Below are positions 1 through 6,488 of a stretch of DNA of 33,146 nt, one piece after another. Made by a program: the position numbers and the translations under genes. The stretch covers positions 1 to 33,146 of the forward strand of contig SKMI01000164.1 in NCBI GenBank assembly GCA_007121115.1, given 5' to 3'. The stretch's first letter is position 1. Each line of letters starts with the position of its first letter. A model generated the notes under the pieces. The model was not told where the DNA came from. It worked only from the letters and a program-made list of their open reading frames with translations, and made no database searches. The DNA is from Paracoccaceae bacterium. Lineage in GTDB: Bacteria > Pseudomonadota > Alphaproteobacteria > Rhodobacterales > Rhodobacteraceae.

Positions 1-72
1 GAGATCGGCGCGTCCGAAATCGCCCGCGCCATGACCCGGCACAAGGAGCCCTGGGAGCGCCCCGGCACCTGA
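1..72 (+). CDS. C-terminal fragment of an unidentified protein
   Basis: An open frame enters from the left edge and ends at TGA (70-72), giving 23 residues ending in WERPGT. Almost every codon has G or C in its third position, as in the real genes of this window, which is the main reason to call it coding. The fragment is too short to identify a family. It points toward the terminase gene, which ends at 188 on the other strand, so the two are convergent and the GTA gene run does not continue leftward here. Confidence 0.45.
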   Translation, partial: EIGASEIARAMTRHKEPWERPGT

Positions 73-96
73 AGGCCCCGCCCCGGCGGCATGCGG

Positions 97-107
97 GGGC
101 AGCGCCC
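97..107 (+). repeat. Intergenic palindrome GGGCAGCGCCC, copy 1
   Basis: A 4-bp stem (GGGC/GCCC) around an AGC loop, 24 bases after the stop of the partial gene. The same 11-mer recurs at 9538, 18018 and, inverted, 22441, always between genes. It may serve as a weak 3' end hairpin. Confidence 0.6.
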
Positions 108-135
108 GGGAGGGGTGTGGGGGTGGGTGGGTGGG
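108..135 (+). other. G-quadruplex-type G-run tract
   Basis: Six runs of three or more G (108-110, 112-115, 119-123, 125-127, 129-131, 133-135) are separated by one to three bases. The last four runs are separated by single T bases. It lies between two convergent genes on the + strand. A stable intramolecular quadruplex is expected from the pattern but is inferred. Confidence 0.6.
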
Positions 136-187
136 CGATACCCTGAGCGGGCGCTCTTCTCGTAAATGAAAGCCTTTGCGCCCCGGA

Positions 188-1615
188 TCAGAGGCTCCGC
201 AACCCCGGCCGCATCTGCTTGCGCGCGGGCGCTATCATCAGCTCATGCAACGCCCAGACAAGCGCGTCCACCCGGTCGGGGCTGCCGCGCCCGGTGAAGC
301 CCTGCGCGGTCATCAGCGCCATCTGATCCTCCAGCGCGCCCAGCCGATCCGTATGGAACACCCGGCCCTGTTCATAGAGCGCCGCGACCGGCTCGGCTCT
401 CAGCCCCTTGCCCTGACGCGCGTGCAGTGCCCGGAACGGCACCAGCGGATTGAGGCTGCGCAGCACCTCGGCCACCATGTCGCCGCCCTGGTTGACCTCG
501 GCCACCACCCGGTCCGCGCTGTGGCGGCGCGCGGCGGCCAGCGCGGCCTCGGCCCAGTGGCCGGGCGAGGTGGCGCGCAGACTCGCATCCTCCAGCACCC
601 AGGCGCGCCAGTCCTGCACCGGGCCGCGCGTCACCGCCCCCGCCACCACGATCCCGCACAGGTCCGAGTTCCGTCCCGAGGACACCGCCGGGTCCACCGC
701 CACCACCACCCGGTCCAGCGGCGGCATCGTATCCGCTCGCACGCGCGCCAGCACGGCGGCGGGCCAGAGCGTGCCCTCGGCATCGTCCAGCAGCACCCCG
801 TCCAGTTCCTGCCGCTCCTCGCGCGTGCCCGCATAGCGCGCCCGCACCTCGGCCAGGAAGGAGGGCGCGAGGAAGGCACGGTTCGCCTCGGTCGGCGCAT
901 GGGTGGTGATGGTGGAGGGCGCGGCCAAGAGCCGCTTCAGCGCGGGCTGGTTGCGCGGCGTGGTGGTGACGATGGCGCGCGGATCGGCCCCCAGCCGCAG
1001 CGCGAATTGCAGCATGTCCCATGTCGCTTCGGCATTCGGCCATTTGGCCAGTTCGTCCGCCCAGGCGGCATCGAACTGCGGGCCGCGCAGGGCGTCCGGG
1101 TCGTTGGCGGAAAACGCGGTGGCGGTGGCGCCGTTGGGCCAGATCAGGCGGCGGCGCGTGGCTTCCCACCTTGGCCGCCGGTCCGGGGGTGAGCAGGCGA
1201 GGATGCCGCTGTCGCCGAAGATCATCACCTCGCGCACCTGGTCATAGGTTTCGCCCACCAGCGCCACGCGGCGCGCCGCGGCGCGGTCCAGCGGGCGCGG
1301 GCCTTCGACCTGCGCGCGCACCCATTCGGCGCCCGCCCGGGTCTTGCCCGCCCCGCGCCCGCCCAGCGCCACCCATGTGCGCCAGTCGCCGGGGGGCGGC
1401 AACTGGTGCGGCTGCGCCCAGAAGTCGAACAGCCATGGCAGGGACGCCAGCGCGTTGTCGCTCAACCCGTCCAGGAACTCATGCACCACCGCCTGCGGCG
1501 CGGAGGCAAGCCAGCCTGCGCCCGATCTCGTCGCGGGCGGCAGCAAGGTCGAGCTTGGCCCCGCCCCCGGCATCGTCATTTCCGCCGAGGGCGCGGATGC
1601 GTCTGCGTTCTTCAT
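188..1615 (-). CDS. GTA/phage terminase large subunit (RcGTA gp2-like)
   Basis: This is the ATPase and nuclease motor that packages DNA into capsids, here of the gene transfer agent type. The ATPase part has Walker A GGRGAGKT (residues 85-92), a Walker B-like segment with adjacent Asp-Glu (187-188), and a TTTPR coupling motif (217-221). The RNase H-like nuclease part has the expected acidic residues: D308 in AVDPAVSS, E373 in AEVNQGG, and D447/D450 near the C-terminus. Nothing is missing, so it reads as functional. The start is uncertain: M1 at 1615 overlaps the small terminase gene by 137 bases; M15 (1573) or GTG at 1486 would shorten the overlap. Homology to the family appears to begin near residue 35, which favours a start inside the overlap. 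The portal gene that normally follows is absent before the window edge. Confidence 0.88.
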   Translation of the reverse strand: MKNADASAPSAEMTMPGAGPSSTLLPPATRSGAGWLASAPQAVVHEFLDGLSDNALASLPWLFDFWAQPHQLPPPGDWRTWVALGGRGAGKTRAGAEWVRAQVEGPRPLDRAAARRVALVGETYDQVREVMIFGDSGILACSPPDRRPRWEATRRRLIWPNGATATAFSANDPDALRGPQFDAAWADELAKWPNAEATWDMLQFALRLGADPRAIVTTTPRNQPALKRLLAAPSTITTHAPTEANRAFLAPSFLAEVRARYAGTREERQELDGVLLDDAEGTLWPAAVLARVRADTMPPLDRVVVAVDPAVSSGRNSDLCGIVVAGAVTRGPVQDWRAWVLEDASLRATSPGHWAEAALAAARRHSADRVVAEVNQGGDMVAEVLRSLNPLVPFRALHARQGKGLRAEPVAALYEQGRVFHTDRLGALEDQMALMTAQGFTGRGSPDRVDALVWALHELMIAPARKQMRPGLRSL

Positions 1616-1808
1616 AGATGTTCTCCAATGCCTTGCGCAAAAGGCGCGTCTCGTCCATCACCTCGCGCGCGGCGCGCGCAGGGTCCTGTTCCAGCTCGCG
1701 GAGCACCTGATTGATCCGCGTCATCGCGCGCTCGAACTGCTCGGCGGCGATTGCGGCCGGTCCCGTCAGACCCGCCGTCCCCGGTTGCGGGGTGTCTTCG
1801 TTGCTCAA
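1479..1808 (-). CDS. GTA small terminase-like protein (RcGTA gp1-like)
   Basis: A 109-aa, mostly helical protein lies directly upstream of the terminase large subunit. The small terminase recognises DNA and hands it to the large subunit; the RcGTA equivalent has little sequence specificity. The segment LLRKALENIYEERRRI (about 58-73) is a charged amphipathic helix suited to oligomerisation. The start drawn is TTG (1808) preceded by GAGGGACGGG; no ATG is available near it. Its 3' end overlaps the large subunit gene. The assignment rests mostly on position and size, since these proteins are poorly conserved. Confidence 0.72.
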   Translation of the reverse strand: MSNEDTPQPGTAGLTGPAAIAAEQFERAMTRINQVLRELEQDPARAAREVMDETRLLRKALENIYEERRRIRALGGNDDAGGGAKLDLAAARDEIGRRLACLRAAGGGA

Positions 1809-1919
1809 TGATTGCCCGTCCCTCGATTCTCCGGCGGCCAGATCGGGGCGCAGGTCTGCCGCTGTGCCACCTGCTGTGCCGCCGTCGCCTGCGCCTCCAA
1901 TCCAACCGGATGCGCAACA

Positions 1920-1934
1920 GGGCTAGCCGAGCCC
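1920..1934 (-). terminator. Weak stem-loop after the ScfR regulator gene
   Basis: On the minus strand GGGCT, a 5-base loop and AGCCC form a short hairpin about 30 bases beyond the regulator stop, followed only by TGTTG. A poor intrinsic terminator; read-through into the terminase genes remains possible. Confidence 0.25.
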
Positions 1935-1964
1935 GGTTAAAACGGCCTTGGAAGGGCGCGCGCC

Positions 1965-3362
1965 TCAGCGGGTGATCGCGTAGGGCAGGACGCCGCGGCG
2001 ATTGTGGTCGATCCGCAATTGCCGCTCCAGCGGCGGGACCGAACGCTGGTGGCAATCGGGACGTTCGCAAATGCGGCAGGAAATGCCGATGGGTTCAAAC
2101 GCCTGCGGGCGCGACAGGTCCATGTCATCGGCATAGACCAGCGACCCCGCCCAGCCGATTTCACATCCCAGCCCGATGGCATAGCGCCGCACCGGCGCGC
2201 GAAAGGCGCCGCCCGGCTTGGTCACGGCGCGGGCGAGGCAGAAGTAGCGCACCCCGTCCGGGGTCTCGGCCAGTTGCCGCAGGAACCGGCCAGGGGTTTC
2301 GAACGCGCGGTGCACGTTCCAGAGCGGACAGGCCCCGCCGAAACGGGCAAATTGCAGCCGCGTGGCCGAATGGCGCTTGGTGATGGTCCCGGCCTGATCC
2401 ACGCGGACAAAGAAGAACGGCACCCCCTTGGCGCCGGGCCGCTGCATCGTGGACAGCCGATGCGCCACCTGTTCGATGGAGGCGCCGAAGCGGTCGGACA
2501 ATTGCTCCAGGTCGTGCCTTGTGTCCTGCGCGGCCTCCAGGAACGCGCCATAAGGCATCAGCGCCGCCCCGGCGAAGTAATTGGCCAGCCCTACCTTGGC
2601 GATCTCGCGCGCGGCATCGCTCTGGAAGCGGGCCAGATCCAGCGTCGCCTCCAGCAGGTCGGCCTGGGCGATCAGCGCCAATTGGTGCAGAAGCTGGAAG
2701 CGCTGGGTGGGCCGGGCCGCGCGCGCCGAAAGCTGCACCTCGGCCCGCGCGGGATCGAAGCTGCGCAGGGGGGCTTCGTCGCCGGTGCGGACCGTCACCC
2801 CCAGCGCGGCCAACCGCTCCGCCGCGCGGTCGAGGATATCGCCGCGCCCTTCACCGGCGAAGCGCTCGGCGGCACGGTCCACGGCGTCGATGTAATTGTC
2901 GCAATAGTGGAAGAAATCGCGCACCTCCTCCCAGGGCGACGCGCGCAGCGGTGAGGCTTCATGGCCCAACGCCTCGTCGAGCGAGGCGAGGCGTTCGTGC
3001 CCCTCGCGATACGCGCGGTGCAGGTCCAGGAAGGCGCGCGCAAAGCCGGGCGCGTTGGCCGCCACCAGCCGCAAGTCGGGCAGCGCGGGCATCGCGGCGG
3101 CAAAGACCGGATCGGCAAAGGCCTCGCGCAGGTCGCTGACCAGCCGCTCGCTGTCGCCCGCCGAAAGCTCGGTCACGTCCATGCCGAACTCGCGCGCCAG
3201 CGCCACCACCACGGCGGTGGAGAGCGGGCGGTTGTTGTTTTCCATCTGGTTCAGATAGGGCAGGGAAATGCCCAGCCGGGCGGCGAATTCCTTTTGCGTC
3301 AGCGCCAGTTGCGTGCGCGTCTCGCGCAGCTTGGCCCCGGCGTAGAGCTTCTTGGGCGGCAT
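1965..3362 (-). CDS. ScfR/PccR-type short-chain acyl-CoA-responsive regulator (XRE HTH)
   Basis: A 465-aa transcription factor with an N-terminal XRE/Cro helix-turn-helix (about 9-63: LRETRTQLALTQKEFAARLG, then the recognition segment SLPYLNQMENNNRPLS). A long sensory region and a C-terminal domain follow; the latter has clustered cysteines (C429, C432, C437, then H438) typical of this family. Known members (RamB, PrpR/MccR, PccR) sense acetyl- or propionyl-CoA-type thioesters and control acyl-CoA assimilation genes, often autoregulating. Length and architecture fit the family; which acyl-CoA it senses cannot be told. It follows the MFS gene in the same direction after 60 bases, a gap with TTTGCAAA-type sites. 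No carboxylase gene is nearby, so any metabolic targets lie elsewhere. Confidence 0.85.
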   Translation of the reverse strand: MPPKKLYAGAKLRETRTQLALTQKEFAARLGISLPYLNQMENNNRPLSTAVVVALAREFGMDVTELSAGDSERLVSDLREAFADPVFAAAMPALPDLRLVAANAPGFARAFLDLHRAYREGHERLASLDEALGHEASPLRASPWEEVRDFFHYCDNYIDAVDRAAERFAGEGRGDILDRAAERLAALGVTVRTGDEAPLRSFDPARAEVQLSARAARPTQRFQLLHQLALIAQADLLEATLDLARFQSDAAREIAKVGLANYFAGAALMPYGAFLEAAQDTRHDLEQLSDRFGASIEQVAHRLSTMQRPGAKGVPFFFVRVDQAGTITKRHSATRLQFARFGGACPLWNVHRAFETPGRFLRQLAETPDGVRYFCLARAVTKPGGAFRAPVRRYAIGLGCEIGWAGSLVYADDMDLSRPQAFEPIGISCRICERPDCHQRSVPPLERQLRIDHNRRGVLPYAITR

Positions 3363-3377
3363 GACATCGGCCCCCGG

Positions 3378-3407
3378 TTTGAAAACACGGCCCAGTGAGT
3401 TTGCAAA
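3378..3407 (-). promoter_or_regulatory. Candidate ScfR autoregulatory operator (two TTTGCAAA-like sites)
   Basis: The perfect palindrome TTTGCAAA (3400-3407) and a one-mismatch copy, TTTTCAAA on the minus strand (3378-3385), have starts 22 bp apart, about two helical turns. They lie 15-45 bases upstream of the regulator start. TTTGCAAA is the core bound by characterised ScfR/RamB/PccR proteins, so autoregulation is likely. Confidence 0.6.
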
Positions 3408-3422
3408 CCGCGCGCGGACCCG

Positions 3423-4664
3423 TCAAGCGCCGATGAGCCTCCGCCGCCGCATTGTGTAACCAATGGATGCCACCGACAGCGACGAGGTTGCCAGCAAGAG
3501 CCACAGCAGCGGCGCGGCCCCGGTGTCCGGCGTCAGCAGCGCGCCCGCCAGTGCCGAAAGCGCCGCGCCGCCGCCGATCAGGATCGCCCCGCCGATGCCA
3601 CTCGCGGTCCCGGCCAGATGCGGGCGCACCGACATCATCCCCGAGGTGGCGCTGGGCAGCACCATGCCGTTGCCGACTCCGACGAAGATGAAGAAGCCGA
3701 AGAATACCGCGGGCACCTGCGCCCCGGCGGTGAAGAAGGCGATCATCATGCCCACCCCGGCCAGGCAGATCAGACACCCCCAGAGCACCATCCGGTCCAC
3801 GCCCACCCGCGCCGCGTAGCGCCCGGACAGGAAGTTGCCGAGCGCATAGCCAACCGCAGGCGCGCCGAAATAGATCCCCAGCACCGCGGGCGAGAGGCCG
3901 AACACCTCGGACCCCACGAAGGGCGCACCGCCCAGATAGGCAAAGAAAGAGCCCGAGGCCAGCATCGCCGTGGTGCAATAGCCCCAGAACCGGCGCGAGG
4001 TCATCAGTTCCGGCAGGTCGGCGAAGGTGCTGCGCAGCCCGCCCTTGCCCGGCGCCTTGGTCTCGCCCAGGTCGGCCCAGGTCAGGGCCAGGATGCCGAT
4101 CCCGGCCAGCAGCATCAGCGCGAAACTGCCGCGCCAGCCGAAGACCTCATCCAACAGCCCGCCGACGGCCGGGGCGATCATCGGCACCAGCGCCATCCCC
4201 ATCGTCACATAGCCGATGCGCGATGCTGCCGCGGCCTCGTCCAGCACATCGCGGATGGCGGCGCGGCTGAGCACGATGGTCGAGACCACCACCGCCTGCA
4301 GCATCCGGAAGAACAGGAACACCGTGACGCTGGTGGCGAGCAGCGTGCCTGCCGTCGCGATGATGAACCCCGCCAGCGACCACAGCAGCACCGGACGCCG
4401 CCCGAACCGGTCCGAGATCGGCCCGATGAACACCTGCAACACCGCGTTCACCGCCAGGTAGAGCGACACCGAAAGCTGCATCACCCGGTAATCGGTGTCG
4501 AAATAGGCCGCCATCGACGGCAGCGACGGCAGGAACATGTTCATCGCCAGCGCCGCGAGACCCGCCAGCAACACGAGTGTCAGGACATGCGGCGGGGTGG
4601 TTCGGTCAAGGAAGCGGGTCTGCACCGCACCCGCGGTGCTGACCGTCGCGTCGGTCGATGCCAT
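3423..4664 (-). CDS. Bcr/CflA-type multidrug MFS exporter
   Basis: A 413-aa protein with about 12 hydrophobic segments, of the 12-TM drug:H+ antiporter type. The MFS motif A signature GPISDRFGRRP (81-91) lies between TM2 and TM3, and the N-terminal LAGLAALAMNMFLPSLPSMA pattern is typical of Bcr/CflA transporters. It would export small toxic molecules across the inner membrane using the proton gradient; the substrate cannot be predicted. The start at ATG 4664 is supported by a well-spaced upstream promoter. It is divergent from a MarR gene across a 201-bp region full of palindromes, a classic arrangement for a ligand-responsive repressor controlling an efflux pump. Confidence 0.87.
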   Translation of the reverse strand: MASTDATVSTAGAVQTRFLDRTTPPHVLTLVLLAGLAALAMNMFLPSLPSMAAYFDTDYRVMQLSVSLYLAVNAVLQVFIGPISDRFGRRPVLLWSLAGFIIATAGTLLATSVTVFLFFRMLQAVVVSTIVLSRAAIRDVLDEAAAASRIGYVTMGMALVPMIAPAVGGLLDEVFGWRGSFALMLLAGIGILALTWADLGETKAPGKGGLRSTFADLPELMTSRRFWGYCTTAMLASGSFFAYLGGAPFVGSEVFGLSPAVLGIYFGAPAVGYALGNFLSGRYAARVGVDRMVLWGCLICLAGVGMMIAFFTAGAQVPAVFFGFFIFVGVGNGMVLPSATSGMMSVRPHLAGTASGIGGAILIGGGAALSALAGALLTPDTGAAPLLWLLLATSSLSVASIGYTMRRRRLIGA

Positions 4665-4704
4665 GGGAAAACGTCCATTGGGCTGAGAAGGTCAGGTTAT
4701 TTCA

Positions 4705-4729
4705 CAAGTGTAATTCACTTGGCGCCAAG
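4705..4729. promoter_or_regulatory. Palindromic operator candidate over the MFS promoter
   Basis: Two adjoining inverted repeats share a half-site: CAAGTG-N5-CACTTG (4705-4721) and the perfect 12-bp palindrome CTTGGCGCCAAG (4718-4729). They cover the -10 hexamer and spacer of the MFS promoter, where a bound MarR dimer would block transcription. Binding by the neighbouring MarR protein is inferred. Confidence 0.55.
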
Positions 4730-4735
4730 GTCCAA
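4707..4735 (-). promoter_or_regulatory. Promoter of the MFS exporter gene
   Basis: On the minus strand: TTGGAC (4735-4730), 17-base spacer, TACACT (4712-4707). Both hexamers are close to the sigma-70 consensus with ideal spacing, leaving a leader of roughly 35 bases before ATG 4664. Confidence 0.6.
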
Positions 4736-4810
4736 CCCGATTTCGCGCCTGAAGTTAAGGCAGGGTGTCCCGGATTGCGCGCCACGGCGAATGCGCGCAG
4801 ACACTTCCGT

Positions 4811-4843
4811 TTGAAACCAATGCGGCTGGCTGCTAGTGTACAC
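4811..4843 (+). promoter_or_regulatory. Promoter of the MarR gene with overlapping GTGTACAC palindrome
   Basis: TTGAAA (4811-4816), 17-base spacer, TAGTGT (4834-4839). The perfect palindrome GTGTACAC (4836-4843) covers the end of the -10 box and may be an autoregulatory site. Transcription would start near 4846, past GTG 4836, which supports the ATG start at 4866. Confidence 0.5.
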
Positions 4844-4865
4844 GCGCACAAAAACGGGTCGACGG

Positions 4866-5336
4866 ATGACAGACAGCGCAAAACGCCGCCCCAAGCGCCG
4901 GTTCGACCAGTCCCTGCCCATTGCGCTGCTGCGCGCCCGCGAGGCCAGCACCCGGCTGCTCAAGCCCCATATCGACCGCTACGACCTGACCATGCCGCAA
5001 TGGCGGGTGATCCGCGCGCTGGCCGAAGGCGGGCCACTGGACGCCAAGACCGTGGCGGAATGCTGCGTCATCCTGCCGCCGTCGCTGACACGGATCTTTC
5101 GCGCCCTGACGCAGCGCGGCCTGACCCGGACGGTCGAGTCCGAGGACGCGCGGCGGCACATGCTGGAGCTCACCGACGAGGGCCGCGTAGTGTTCGAGAA
5201 GGTGATCCAGTCTTCGGAAGGCACCTATGCCGAGCTTGAGGCTGCTTTCGGGCAGGCACGCATGAAGACGTTGCTCGACCTGCTGAACGGGCTTCGCGAC
5301 ACCATCAACACGATGCCTGGTCAACGGCGCGACTGA
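4866..5336 (+). CDS. MarR-family regulator, HpaR-like
   Basis: A 156-aa winged-helix protein. The segment SLPIALLRAREASTRLLKPH, then YDLTMPQWRVIRALAE, resembles HpaR-type MarR repressors, which control aromatic-acid catabolism. Helix-turn-helix residues lie around 60-90 (LDAKTVAECCVILPPSLTRIFRAL) and the wing at VESEDARRHMLELTDEG. HpaR proper represses homoprotocatechuate genes, but none are present here; the divergent neighbour is a drug exporter, so efflux control is the likelier local role. An in-frame GTG at 4836 would add 10 residues but lies in the predicted -10 region, so ATG 4866 is preferred. Two adjacent cysteines (CC) in the DNA-binding region could make it redox sensitive; that is speculative. 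Confidence 0.82.
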   Translation: MTDSAKRRPKRRFDQSLPIALLRAREASTRLLKPHIDRYDLTMPQWRVIRALAEGGPLDAKTVAECCVILPPSLTRIFRALTQRGLTRTVESEDARRHMLELTDEGRVVFEKVIQSSEGTYAELEAAFGQARMKTLLDLLNGLRDTINTMPGQRRD

Positions 5337-5351
5337 CGGGGCACCATCCGA

Positions 5352-5483
5352 CCCCGCTGCGGTCAGCGGGGCGGCGACCCTCGGATTGGTGCCGCGTGGA
5401 GCCAGAAAAGCGCCCGCTCGGCGGATCGCCCGCCCACCCTCCCCGACCCGCCTCGCGGGCGCTACCCCTGCTGACGCAGGGGT
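5352..5483. repeat. Hairpin cluster between MarR and nadK (convergent gap)
   Basis: The 195-bp gap between the two convergent stops holds three inverted repeats. CCCCGCTG/CAGCGGGG has a 4-base loop (5352-5371). GCGCCCGC (5410-5417) pairs with GCGGGCGC (5455-5462). ACCCCTGC/GCAGGGGT (5464-5483) has a GTCA loop on the minus strand. None has a T-run. They may terminate both genes or stabilise mRNA ends. Nothing coding is seen in the gap. Confidence 0.55.
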
Positions 5484-5531
5484 CGGGACACACCGCGCGC
5501 CCCGGATCCCGATCGACGATCGAGGGCGCGT

Positions 5532-6299
5532 TCAGCTGAACTGTTCGCGCATCAGTCGCTCATCCAACCCGTGACCCGGATCGAACAGTAGCCGATGCGT
5601 GATGCTGCGTTCGGCGCGGATTTCCACCTGCACCACGTCGCGCACCGAGCGACTGTCGGCATCAGCCATCACCGGGCGCTTGTGGGGGGACAGGACCTCG
5701 AACCGGACGGTGGCGTCCATGGGCACCAGCGCCCCCCGCCAGCGCCGGGGCCGGAACGCCGCCACCGGGGTCAGCGCCATCACGTCGGCGCCCATGGGCA
5801 GGATCGGTCCGTGCGCCGAATAGTTGTAGGCGGTGGACCCGGCGGGCGTGGCCACCAGAGCCCCGTCAGCGACCAGTTCTGCCATCCGCAGCATGTCATC
5901 CACGAAAATGCGCAGCTTGGCGGCCTGCGGCCCCTCGCGCAGCAGCGACACCTCGTTGATCGCCAACGCTTCCATCACCTCGCCCGAGACGCGGGTGGCG
6001 CGCATGTGCAAGGGGTTGATCCGCGCCTCCTCGGCTGCTGCGATCCGCTCGGCCAGGCCCTCGTCGGCATAGGCGTTCATCAGGAACCCCACGGTGCCGC
6101 GGTTCATGCCATAGACCGGCGCGCGCAGGTGTTCCGTGGCGTGCAGCGTCTGCAACATGAACCCGTCTCCGCCCAGCGCGACGATCACCTCGGCCTCGTC
6201 GACATTCACTTCGCCGTGGCGGGCCACCAGTTCCGCGCGGGCCGCCTGCGCCTGTTCCATCGAACTGGCGAGAAACGCGATTTTCTTGTATCCGGCCAT
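5532..6299 (-). CDS. nadK: NAD kinase
   Basis: A 255-aa cytosolic kinase that phosphorylates NAD to NADP using ATP or polyphosphate. The catalytic and ATP-binding loop GGDG is at 43-46 (VIVALGGDGFML). Downstream are the NRGTVGFLMN segment, the conserved NE pair in AINEVSLLRE, and the NAD-site segment ADGALVATPAGSTAYNYSA. The start at ATG 6299 gives MAGYKKIAF, matching the family beginning; an upstream in-frame start (6335) would add 12 unlike residues. It is divergent from asnB, with 189 bases between their starts. Confidence 0.93.
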   Translation of the reverse strand: MAGYKKIAFLASSMEQAQAARAELVARHGEVNVDEAEVIVALGGDGFMLQTLHATEHLRAPVYGMNRGTVGFLMNAYADEGLAERIAAAEEARINPLHMRATRVSGEVMEALAINEVSLLREGPQAAKLRIFVDDMLRMAELVADGALVATPAGSTAYNYSAHGPILPMGADVMALTPVAAFRPRRWRGALVPMDATVRFEVLSPHKRPVMADADSRSVRDVVQVEIRAERSITHRLLFDPGHGLDERLMREQFS

Positions 6300-6488
6300 G
6301 CGCCCTCCTGCCCCTTGGCGCAGTCTTGACGGCAAGGCGCAGCGAACTCAAGGCCCGGAAAGGTGCGATGTCGGGTTGCAGACTGCGCGGGGGACCCTAA
6401 GATACCAGCTGACCGGGTGCGGCCAACCCGCGGCTGCCGCCATCCGGACCCTGACATCCCGCCCGCGGGAGAAAGCGTTTCCACCCTC

